DNA of 64,000 bases from Pseudovirgaria hyperparasitica (lineage: Eukaryota > Ascomycota > Dothideomycetes > Acrospermales > Acrospermaceae): positions 934,045 to 998,044 of the forward strand of contig NW_022985561.1 of assembly GCF_010093815.1 (NCBI RefSeq), in the 5' to 3' direction. Each line of letters begins with the position of its first letter. Position 1 is the first letter of the stretch. A program made the translations under genes and the position numbers. Shown in pieces: positions 43,199 to 52,958 of the stretch. The notes beneath the pieces were generated by a model. The model was not told where the DNA came from. It worked only from the letters and a program-made list of their open reading frames with translations, and searched no databases.

Positions 43199-44721
43199 TC
43201 AAGGATGATAATGCTCTGCGATGAGCTCCTCCCGTGTCATCTCCCCGCGGTCTACGCATGCTATGCGCGAATTTGTCTTGGCTAGTTCTGCGTCGTACTG
43301 CTCTAACTGCAATGTCTTTCTCTCCACGAACGCCCGTATCTCGTTCGGGTCTAATGCCGACTCGAGTTGCTTCCACTTGTCGGTACCCACATGCTCTTTT
43401 AGCTTGGTAAAAGGGAAACTGTTAGTATCGTTGAAACCGCACGAAAGGAGCATGTGGAACCACATGGCCCCTGAGTCCTCTGACCACTTGACAAGCTTAG
43501 AGACTTCATTGCTTTCGTGGCCCGACCGCTTTGCCTCTTCTTCTTGCAGGACACGTTTGTAGATGTCCAGGTATCTGAAGTATCGAGCGGCTATGTCGGG
43601 TGCCTGGTCACTATCGTGATCCCATTCTGGATTGATAGGTCGATCCTGAAGAAGCCACCACGGCGCCGATGCAAATAGCTGGGCTGAGCCAATATACGAC
43701 CATTCAAGATCAATGACGCCAACGACCGTAAGATCGTCATCGTTTTTGACGATCAAGTTAGCTGGGCCAAGATCATCGCAAATGAGTTTGAATGGACCAC
43801 GATCGTACTTCTCATGTACGTAATCAGCTACCAAGGTTCTCATGATTTTGAACGAGGCGTACTGTCTTTTGGCGTCGTATGGCCCAGCAATAGAATTAGG
43901 CTGTTGCATAAGCTGCTCCCAGTCTTGCCTAGTAATGTATTCAAAGTACTCCGCTGTCGTCGAGAATCCTTGGTCTCGATCGCCTAGAGATTTCCTACTT
44001 AGTCCTCAATTCATAGACACAAAATTGGTGGTAGGGTGAGACTAGGAATTGGGACGTTTTGCACCGTACCAAAGGTATTAACGCCTCCAGTTTGAATGAT
44101 GTCGTGCACCTTCCATGTTAAGGGGCGTGTCGAGGTAGAGAAGCCTGTCTTCGGCGTCGGAAGGCTGCCGATCCGGTCAAAGTCCAGCTCGAAGAGTTGA
44201 AGCTGGAAATTGGCTAATTGCCTGAACAAGAACTCAACGTCGTCATCGCTGATGTCCTCTCGCATCAGTCTTGTGTCAATGGTGGAACTGGGATCTTTGA
44301 GAAGGTGGTTGACGCCTTTGCCATTAATAAAATCCATGAGGATGAATGCTCCTAGGCCAAGGGGGTTGTTGGCAGCGAGACCCCAAGCGTGGATTTCTGG
44401 GACAGGTATACTGGTCCGTTCGCGAATAAGAGTTAACACTTCCACCTCCATAGCAATCTTTTCATCAGCGTATCCTTCACAGATTGCCCCGACGCGGGGA
44501 AAACGCAGTAGCCAGGTGGTATTTCCAATGAAGGTGAACCTCTGGCATACGTTGTATGCGCCGTGCAGAAAGCCGCCATCGAGTTGGCATGGCAATCGGT
44601 CGGGATGAAGGGACGAGACCCATTGGCACATGCGGCCGTCGACGCGAGCTGCATTTACCATGTCCACCCAAGCATTCTCCTCCAGTTTGTGGATTAGCTC
44701 GATGCGCTTGTCATAGTCCAT
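43199..44721 (-). CDS. APH-family (aminoglycoside phosphotransferase-like) protein, intact
   Basis: Kinase-fold protein of the APH/choline-kinase class. Fungal members are numerous and mostly of unknown substrate; no antibiotic resistance is implied. Two exons on the minus strand: 44070-44721 and 43199-43983, giving 478 aa. The intron (43984-44069) joins NTFG to DRDQGFSTTAEY in phase 1. N-lobe: DGGFLHGAYNVCQRFTFIGN with TTWLLRFPRVG (the lysine of other kinases is not evident), then EVEVLTLIRERTSIPVPEIH and GAFILMDFINGKGVNHLL. The catalytic loop is LICDDLGPANLIV: Asp288 and Asn293 are kept, but the usual first His is Cys286. The metal-binding motif is GVIDLEW (Asp309). ATG 44721 was preferred to an upstream ATG at 44880 because the extra 53 residues look like leader. 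Confidence 0.82.
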
Positions 44722-45584
44722 AGTGGTGGAGAAAGGGCTTGTATCTGAGCTAAGTGTGCTGCGGTGTTCTTTGTGTATTGTCGTAAAAGCGGACGTCGTC
44801 CGGAAAACAAATGATGTGCACTGTGGCCTTAGGCTCCCAAATGCCCTAGCCTGCTCATTCGACTCTAAAACATCTAACACATGCTCCGAATCACTTTGCT
44901 ACGGCCAAATATGAGTATACTGTCAATCGTAGTACGCTATCACGACGTTACCGCGGCCCATCTGGGTCGCACGCTCGAGATTTCATTATAATTAGATAGA
45001 TTTCTCGTGAACTCTTGCATCCTGCTTACGGCGCCTGGGCTTCTTCGCAGCGGCTTCAAGGGTTTTATTTGCGTCGTCTGCCGCCTTTCTAAGCCGTAGA
45101 GCGACGCTGACGAGGCCCTGGTGGAGGAGGCGGCGGCTCTGTCGTATGGTCGTTACCGAAAGTCGCATTTCTAGGCTTTTTGGACGACTGCGTGCGTTTC
45201 TGAGGCATGCTAAGCGAGGTGAAACACCAGGGTAATATTGACGATAGGCAGAAAGAGCTATGAAGGAGGCTTCAAGTGGTACAGAGGGCAGAAAGAAGGT
45301 ATGTGGTCGATAATGCACAAAAATGTCCTTCTCATACTAATTTACTATGTGAGCGACATGCCGAAGCATCGCCGAGGGCCAAGTAACTCCAAACCAACGG
45401 ATGCAGGTGGAACCAGTATTTCCAGAAAAACCCATAGTACCGTAAGACAGCCTTGTCAAAGCCCGACGAAGTTCCTAAGCGCTGCACCTTGACAGCACCC
45501 TAGGGCGTTTCACACAGGTCCTACTTCCCTGTCAACTTCATCAACTCTGTGCCTGCGAGAGATCTTGATCCTCATTTGTGAACT
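44722..45584. other. Intergenic space between divergent APH-like genes
   Basis: 863 bp. A minus-strand frame (44992-45318) ends in a basic stretch (AAAKKPRRRKQDARVHEKSI) that could be a relic. I do not recognise it and do not call a gene. Confidence 0.35.
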
Positions 45585-46549
45585 ATGCTGGAACCGCATG
45601 TTGACGTAAGTGCTTCATCTCTGCTGACCACGGGAATTACTGAGAATCGTAGCCGGCTGCTCGAGAATCCTCGACTGCGTTCCCGCTGGATGGTCTTACC
45701 TTTGATATCTCTTCGATGCCGGAGGAGGACCTTGTAGCATACGGAAACGTCGCTCCTGTTCTTTATTCGCTTGCGAGCATGAAAGTCGTGCGACTGTCCA
45801 AATCTCTAGTCATGAAGTTTGGGAACACTGTTCTAGCCTCAGAAGGCGAGACGATGAAATATGTCGCAATGAAATTTCCCAAATTCATGTTACCACGAGT
45901 TCACCGATGTTTCAACATCCAGGAAACCATCTCATATTTCGGTGTCCAAGGCTATATAGTCATGGACTATATAGATGGGCCTTCTCTCGACACATGTTAG
46001 GATGAATTAAGTCCGGGTACTCGCGAAAGCGTGATCAAACAGGTTGCGGTAATGATTAATCAATTACAATCTATACGCTGCGATCGTCCCGGCGGTATTA
46101 GCGGTGAGAAATCCCGTGGTATGTGGTTTAGTGACTATGGCGCAGGGCCATTCCGATCGAAAGAAGTTTTCCAGGATTGGATCGCCTGGAAACTTAAGAT
46201 GAGCAAGCGCTACCAGCATGCCTTACCGGAAACTCTAGCCCTAGAGTGTTCTACCTTTGTCCTCGTGCATGGAGATATTAGCCCTCGCAATCTAGTCCTA
46301 GGCAATAATAACCAGATCTGGATGATCGATTGGGGTTATGCTGGATTTTATCCTCCAATATTCGAAGCCGCCACTATTAAACATCAACTACAATTTCAAT
46401 CATTCTCGCAATTACTTTTACCCCATATCTATAACCATCCTGAGGAGCTAGCGCAGCTTGAGGCCTGTAGCTATGGCATCCACCGAGTCCCCTTTTCGCT
46501 CCCACCAGAGATGGAAAAGGATAGCGAGGTGGATCTCTCGGCAGCATGA
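45585..46549 (+). pseudogene. APH-family phosphotransferase with an in-frame stop codon
   Basis: Two exons: 45585-45605 (MLEPHVD) and 45653-46549, joined by a 47-nt intron in phase 0. The frame is open on both sides of a single TAG at 45998-46000. Before the stop: MKVVRLSKSLVMKFGNTVLA, GETMKYVAMKFPKFMLPRVH and YIVMDYIDGPSLDTC. After it: DELSPGTRESVIKQVAVMIN, a full catalytic loop LVHGDISPRNLVLG and IDWGYAGFYPP. All key residues of a small fungal APH protein (about 305 aa) are present, so the lesion is recent. A TGG-to-TAG change at the stop is what RIP or a simple transition would give. A sequencing error or tolerated readthrough cannot be excluded. Confidence 0.75.
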
Positions 46550-47299
46550 CGACCAATTCAATGTAGGAACATTTATCAGACAACAGCGTCAAGATGGCGG
46601 GTGGCAAAGGGAGGTTACTTGTGAACTCTGGAGGTAGACCATTATTGTCAAAAATTTTCGATCCTAAATCAATCCGATTGCAACAGCTGTCTAAGTCAAA
46701 TGACCTTTACCGATCGAGTGAAACTTTTATTCCGAAACGCCTTCAATGTATAATTTAGAAGCTGCCATGCGACTGTTTGGTGGTCTTGCGAAATATCCCG
46801 AAACCTTACATGGGAGGTGGCGGTGGAGGTGCACCGCCAGCCGCTGATGTTGATACGCTTTTGGCCGCACTTCCTCCTATGCCCTGACTACTCAGCATGT
46901 TCGAGACTGCCAAGGTGGAAATTGCTGAAAACGCAAATGCTAGCCATTGTACCACTTGCAAAGCTGTACCTGGCAGTAAATTGAGCTGATTTGTTTGTAA
47001 CATCGTCATGAAATACTGTAACGTGTCAAATACTTGAGTGGTCGACAGAGAGGGTCATTCGCTTGTAGCGTGTTGTACGTTGAAGTTTCGGAGTACGACT
47101 CTTTAGGTTGACTTTGAGAAAGGCGAGAGATATGAGACCAGACTTAGCAACAATCAATCAACTCAAAACTGGACCTCTTCCGTAACTTGATTGAAGGGAT
47201 TCAATCACGCTTCCTTGATTATTTGATTGATTGACCAAATTGGAGCTCGCATTGAATTGGATTAAAATTTAATTGAAACTTTTGGCCTTGGCGGAGGTT
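46550..47299. other. Intergenic space with one small hydrophobic ORF
   Basis: Apart from the ORF at 46806-47009, the sequence near 47140-47280 is rich in CAATCAA and TTGATTG motifs that could be the degraded end of the neighbouring hAT element. No terminal inverted repeat pair was established. Confidence 0.3.
46806..47009 (-). CDS. Small hydrophobic protein with a poly-proline end (uncertain)
   Basis: A 67-aa frame: a short polar start, a hydrophobic segment (ALQVVQWLAFAFSAISTLAV), a Ser/Ala/Gly spacer and the ending GGAPPPPPPM. The composition (membrane helix plus designed-looking tail) is more protein-like than chance. A good acceptor (TTACAG) lies just upstream on this strand, so it may be the last exon of a longer gene. 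The family is not recognised. Confidence 0.3.
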   Translation of the reverse strand: MTMLQTNQLNLLPGTALQVVQWLAFAFSAISTLAVSNMLSSQGIGGSAAKSVSTSAAGGAPPPPPPM

Positions 47300-48030
47300 T
47301 TATAGCCAAAATCGTCCAGAATTGCGATTGCGGACGTGATATATACGTTTTTGAGCTTCAAGTCGACAGAATCCGAGTAGAAAGCCAAAAGTATACTTTA
47401 TCGTAAGCTCGCTAAGCCCATAGACCTCAGCACTCTGTCGAAAAAGGCCGGAGAGGGCTAGAATCGTGATATCGAGCTCCAAGTCCTCTATCGCAATCGG
47501 CGAATGAGGTTCTAGTGGTTCTGTAACGTTTGCCCAGTCGTCCACGTAACCTGCGCGCTCCCAGCTCTTAAGATCCTGTAAGCAGCCAATCAAATGTGGG
47601 CTCATCCCACTTCTTCGTGGTGTCACCATATCGCCAGCTTAACTAAAGACTCTCTCGTCGTCGCAAGTTGAAGCTGGAATCCCCAGGATATCTATCGCAA
47701 ACTTGTGTAGTTTTGGGGACTTCGCCTTGTGCGCAATCCACCACATGATGGGGTTATCAACTTTTTCACAGTCTATGCGACGATAGAGAGCCAGCTCATC
47801 CTCCTCTTGCTTCTTGAGTGACCGCGCCATCACCTCATCCATGTATTCATTGTATTTCGATCGCTGGAGTGCGAGTGTCGGAGGATCTAAGGGTTTCGGC
47901 TTCGCTAGGACTGGAGGTGGGGTGGTAGAGTTTTATAGGTTAACCAGAGGGCTTGTAGCTTGAGTTCAAGCTCAACAATAGTCTCTGGTGGGTAGTGTAT
48001 TGTGAGGCCTTCGTCAGTATCGATAAAGAA
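47300..48030 (-). mobile_element. hAT-family transposase remnant (C-terminal dimerisation region)
   Basis: The minus-strand frame keeps the hAT dimerisation domain: NPIMWWIAHKAKSPKLHKFA, DILGIPASTCDDERVFS and, after an in-frame TAA at 47639-47641, AGDMVTPRRSGMSP and CLQDLKSWERAGYVDD. Upstream pieces (TIHYPPETIVELELKLQALW, then KYNEYMDEVMARSLKKQEED) lie in shifted frames toward 48030. The DDE core and zinc finger are gone, so it is inactive. It is bordered on the right by an AT-rich block (about 48030-48350), consistent with RIP. Confidence 0.75.
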
Positions 48031-50574
48031 GGCTTTTCATGTAGGATGTAAGATTAGAAGGGTTAGAGGAAATATATTTAAAGAGTAGTCTACTCTTATA
48101 TTAAGGTTAATCCCTAATAAGTAGAAATTAGATTATATAGTTTACTTATATAGTAGATTTACTTAGTATAGCTAATTTAATCTATATAGATATAGAAAGA
48201 AGAGTATCCTATGTTATTATATTATAGGGATCCTAGATAGACTAGAGTAATCTATCTAGGTCTATTATAGTATCTATACCAATGATAATTAAGTTTAAGA
48301 TAGTTATAAGTATATTAAGCTAAAGTTAAGCTAAGTAAGAGTTTACTAAGTTAACGTAGCTGTATTAATAACCCGGATTGGGACGTGGGTGCGGGCACTT
48401 TGTCCCCGGTAATAGCCACGACGGATGCTAGTGCGCCCTGCAAGCGTGGACGCCGCATTGATCTGATGAGGGCGTTGCGAACCTGGACCCGGTCCGCCAC
48501 TTTGTCGTGCCGTGGATGATTGGATTGCTTTATTAACGCGGGCAATACTGTGTCGGTACTCATTCCTTCTGGCTTTTTGCATTTTATGTATAATCTGCCA
48601 TACCGTGACTCTCGCCCCTTGGAGTGATCGTTTTGATTTGTTTATAGTGCTGCGCGCATCAAAGACATAGAACGAAATACGCTAATCAGAGCCTTAGATT
48701 CATCAAGACGCCCCAATCCATGTCTGAATGTGTATAGTGTGAGTTTCTACTTTTCTGTGTAGCCATACGGCTCCATTAATCGCCAGCTGCTTGCGCTTCG
48801 GAGTCTCACCGAACCACATGAACGACTGCTCATGCGAAGCACTGCTACATTATCTGACGAAAATATGCTTTCATATCTATTACTACCATTTCTAACACTA
48901 GTAATATCGCACACCTTGGTGCAGACACATATCTCTGCGCGGCCTCACGGCCACCTTCCAACCGATCAGAGTAACCACCGTAATAAATGAGAGGCAATTG
49001 AGAGGCGAAATGTTGTATTGGTAAGTGACACATGGACAAGCAGAAACGTAGAGGTGATAACTTACTCTCGCACTAATTATTCTCTCTCAAGAATGCCTGC
49101 CAAAGAACATAATTATTGTGCACTGTGATATAGGATGCACAGATAGAGATAGCACAGCACAGCACAGCACAGCACACGACTGTGCTATAATTGGTGTCCG
49201 GCAAAGATGAATTTTTTTCGCCGTTGGACCGAACGAAAATTGATACCATTATCTATAGTGCATGGACAATTCTCAACTTTAAGGGCGAACATCTGTTAGT
49301 CAGAGACACACGCTCATGAATGTAGAGCCAAATCCCAAAAGGATGTATCGATCCGGAGCACTATTTGAGACCCCTAAAGTGATCTTTATGTTCGAGAGTT
49401 CCTCGAACAAAAGTGATGAACTCTAGTCATGAATGTGACATTCGCCGTGAAATAGAGGACAGAACTGCGATCTCAGACCCGGATACTTGCCACATGATCA
49501 GCTAGTGATGAGAATCGCTTTTTTCGAATAAGAAACCAGATAAGCATGGAGCCTTGGATGAGAGGCGGCGGGAAGTGAACGCAACAAGAACAATGAACAA
49601 TATACTATGGCAATTCTTTGCCCAATCGCATCGTTTCCCTCCCGTGGTTCATCATTCAAATTATAGGAGGGTATCTTGGATGCCAAAACAGCTCACACGT
49701 CCGAGTGGATGGAGACATGGGTTTACCCGCCCCTGCTCAAAGATATATCTTGATCACAGGATTGTGCGGTAGAATGACGTGTCGTTTGCTTTATTTGCCG
49801 CGAATCTTGTGAGTTCTTTCTTCTTCCTCTTCTTGCTTCTAACTTTTGGTATCGTGAGAGCGACCACGGATGCCGTAAAGTGTAGCAGGCCGGTGATGTG
49901 CACACTTTAGAACGTTGAGCAGTTACTGTCTTTAAGATAGTGGAATGGCCGCCTTGTGGGGTCGGATGGACCAAACTACCTACCTAGTCGTCTGGGCCCG
50001 GGTTGATTGGCCTAGTTACTTTAGCCATTATCCATCCGGATGGATCAGATTCCATCAACGCCAGGCTCGAATCGGAATCGCGATGCACAGTCATGGTCGG
50101 TCTGGTCTTTCGCGATACCCCTCGCAGGATTGCCAATGCTAATGCTGATCTGGACGCCAATGCCAGCACCAATGCCAATACCAATGCTATTAATTTATTG
50201 CTCTCGAGAAACAGATGAGAGGGATTAAAGAGGAGCATCGTGCGGCCCTTGCGTGAGCAGTCGCGCGAGAGTCTGTCAGGGTTTTCTAACAACAGCAAGC
50301 CAATTGCGTGGTGGGATTCTATCACGAGTCTCGCTGGTGCGGAGAAGACTCTGCCCAACCCTCCAAACTTTGGCCTCGCCTCGCGCTTCTCATGAAACAT
50401 TGCCTTTGATCGTCGCCTGGAGCACTTACAGAACCCCGGTAGCTGCTGTCGACTTTGACCTTTTCACACATCGATAATCGCTGCTCCGTGTCCGACGCTG
50501 CGCCGAACCATGCGTCATTGGTCAAAGCGGTGAGGAGGAAAAAGAAACTCCTACAGTACTTCATTGAGACCATA
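48031..50574. other. Repeat-derived and intergenic tract upstream of the cyclin gene
   Basis: 2.5 kb. About 48030-48350 is TA-rich and RIP-like. The remainder has ordinary composition with no convincing exon, includes an AGCAC microsatellite, GCCAATGC / CCAATACCAATGC short repeats near 50140-50190, and ends in the cyclin gene's leader. Confidence 0.4.
49151..49175. repeat. AGCAC pentanucleotide repeat, 5 copies
   Basis: Five perfect units of AGCAC. Confidence 0.9.
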
Positions 50575-51837
50575 ATGCTGACCTCGTCGTCCCCTTCGCC
50601 GACTCTTTCTCCTGGTGCTTCATCACCACAAGCCGCATTCCACAACCGTTATTACCATGCCTCCTATCGCAAACCGTCCACTTCGTCGCCATCTTCCCCA
50701 CGCGCAAACTCCCCGCGTTACACGCCCCTAAGCGTATCACGACGACAGGCCGCCACCGCCGCACCCGCTCCTATTGTTTCGCATACTCCTGGACTCGCTG
50801 TTACAGACGCTCGTTCCCCAAAAAGAGAGACGGTCGATGCTGGCACTCAGTACACTCCTCCAGGACTTCCTCCAACATACCGCCGACAGGCTGAAACAGC
50901 GCCCAAGCTGGAGCACGCAACTCAACCCCGCAGCCCGAAGCTGACGAGAAAGAGTTCGGAACTTTCACCGGGGACGCGTCCGAACGAAAGCTCTGCGCAG
51001 GAGCCTGTCGTAACGGTGAATTCCCAAGAACAAGAGCTACGCGTTAATCCGCGTCCATCTGCAACGAGGGATGCAGAGCAATTATCCATACCCAGCGCCA
51101 CTACCACCAAGGACAGCACAGGGGAGGGTGTCACCGAAGAATCTCCTTCAAAAAGAGCCAGGCCCGAAGAACCCCAAAGTAAAACCATGCCGCTCAGTTA
51201 CGAGCGCTGTGATGTAAAGGACCTTGGTGTACTCATTTCAGATATGCTGCTAGAACTCGTACGACTCAACGACCTCATACCGCTCAAGGATGGGCAGCTC
51301 ACACGGTTCCACTCCAGGTAATACAACCACCGCAGCATGCACAATGGAACAGGTCTAATATATATCAGAGCGCCACCAGGCATATCGGTCCGCGATTATT
51401 TAAATCGCCTAATTGTTCATGCAACACTATCGCCACCCATACTTCTCTCCATGGTGTTCTATGTCGACCGTCTGTGCGCTCTATACCCCGCTTTCACCAT
51501 CAGCAGTCTTACCGTCCATCGATTTCTGATAACCGCAGCGACCGTGGCCTCGAAAGGCCTCAGCGACAGCTTTTGGACAAATAACGTGTATGCAAGAGTC
51601 GGAGGTGTTAGCACGAAAGAATTAGCCCTTCTTGAGGTGGAGTTTTTAAGAAGAGTAGAATGGCGGATAGTGCCTAAGCCCGAAGTTTTGGTCGATTACT
51701 ACAAGGGACTTGTGGAAAGGGGTAGAGGATATGGGCTAGAAGAAGACCCAGACAAGGATCCTGACAGCTCTGAGGCATCGATATCGTCAACTCCACTATC
51801 GACGCAAGACGAAGAGAGACATGCCACCGAGTCGTGA
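50575..51837 (+). CDS. PHO80/Pcl-type cyclin
   Basis: Regulatory partner of a Pho85-type cyclin-dependent kinase. Two exons: 50575-51317 and 51369-51837 (phase 2), giving 403 aa. Residues 1-205 are disordered and rich in Ser/Pro with many SP sites (SPTLSP, SPRANSPR, SPKRE, SPKLTRK), likely kinase targets. The cyclin domain spans about 208-365: YERCDVKDLGVLISDMLLEL, LTRFHSRAPPGISVRDYLNR, ATLSPPILLSMVFYVDRLC, AFTISSLTVHRFLITAATVA and SKGLSDSFWTNNVYARVGGV, then LALLEVEFLRRVEWRIVP. This is the Pho80/Pcl6-7 pattern (HRFLI....ASKGLSD). The first in-frame ATG is used. Whether it acts in phosphate or glycogen control cannot be told. Confidence 0.9.
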
Positions 51838-52958
51838 GTTCTACGAGACCAAGTTAATGAAACTTGAATTACGGACACATTATACGATGCGGGATTGAAA
51901 AACGGCCAGTCCCATGTGTCTCATTCCTCAGTTTGCTACACAAGTAGTAGGGAGATAGAATGCCATAATGATACGAGACATGCCTTGTCGAAATATAGGA
52001 ACAGAGAGCAGTGAAGGTCTAGGCCTGGACAATCAAGACTGTATACAGCGCGTCACAGGCTCATATGTCGCGATGAAGCGTTCGGTTGACATCGAGTGTC
52101 GATGATGTGGAATGAGGACTATGGCACAAGGCTGGAGCGTAACCTGATAATACCCGAGAGATAAGTGATGTTTGTTAGTGTATGAAGTTCTTCATTTGCT
52201 TGCCGTGATTTGCCAATAAAGAATGCAGAGTCTGATGGTAGAATCCATCGTGGAGTTTTGTAGCGTGCCGAGATACGAGATACCGCGAAGCCGTTGCTAA
52301 GTCTGCTGCGTTGGTCCAATCGGCAAGTCGCCCCTCACACTACATCTCGACTGTTCGCGTCGCATCCAAATACGTTGCTTTCAGGATCTTGCAGCATGTG
52401 AGGATGTCAAAGACAATGAATCAACCCAATACATATAAGGCTTTTGCAGGGGTATAGCGTTCCTCTTGACACGACTAGAGTTCGCACGTCGGCCATTCAG
52501 GACCTGCAGAAGGTGGAGAACAATCATGCACGCCAACAACTCAAGGCGCTGCTCCTTCACGAATCACTACTGGGTTTCGATACGGCAGTCCTTCAACTAT
52601 CTTGACCTGATCCGTGTCAATCTGCCATTCATGTACACCATATATTAACGCTCATCGTCCATTCCTCGCGGTCGTGTGGTACGCCACCATCCCTTTGTAC
52701 CATTCTCCACCTTACCACAACGGACTCTATCCGCGCGAAACCGCAATGTTTTGCTCGCACGACCATCGCAACTATATGTGAAGCGCTCAGACTGGCGTAC
52801 TTGCGTATAAGCGTAAGTAAACACACTGATGCTCCCGCAAGATAGCATTCACTGCTACTGTGCGCGCCTCGAGGTTGCCTTGTTGTCCGTCTCTGTGACA
52901 CGCCAGAAGCTCGCGGGACGACGCGTTCGTGCACTCTCATGTTCCGATAGCCTCACTG
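51838..52958. other. Intergenic space, nothing recognised
   Basis: 1.12 kb between two plus-strand genes. There are only short, unconvincing frames and no repeat; it contains the promoter of the next gene. Confidence 0.45.
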
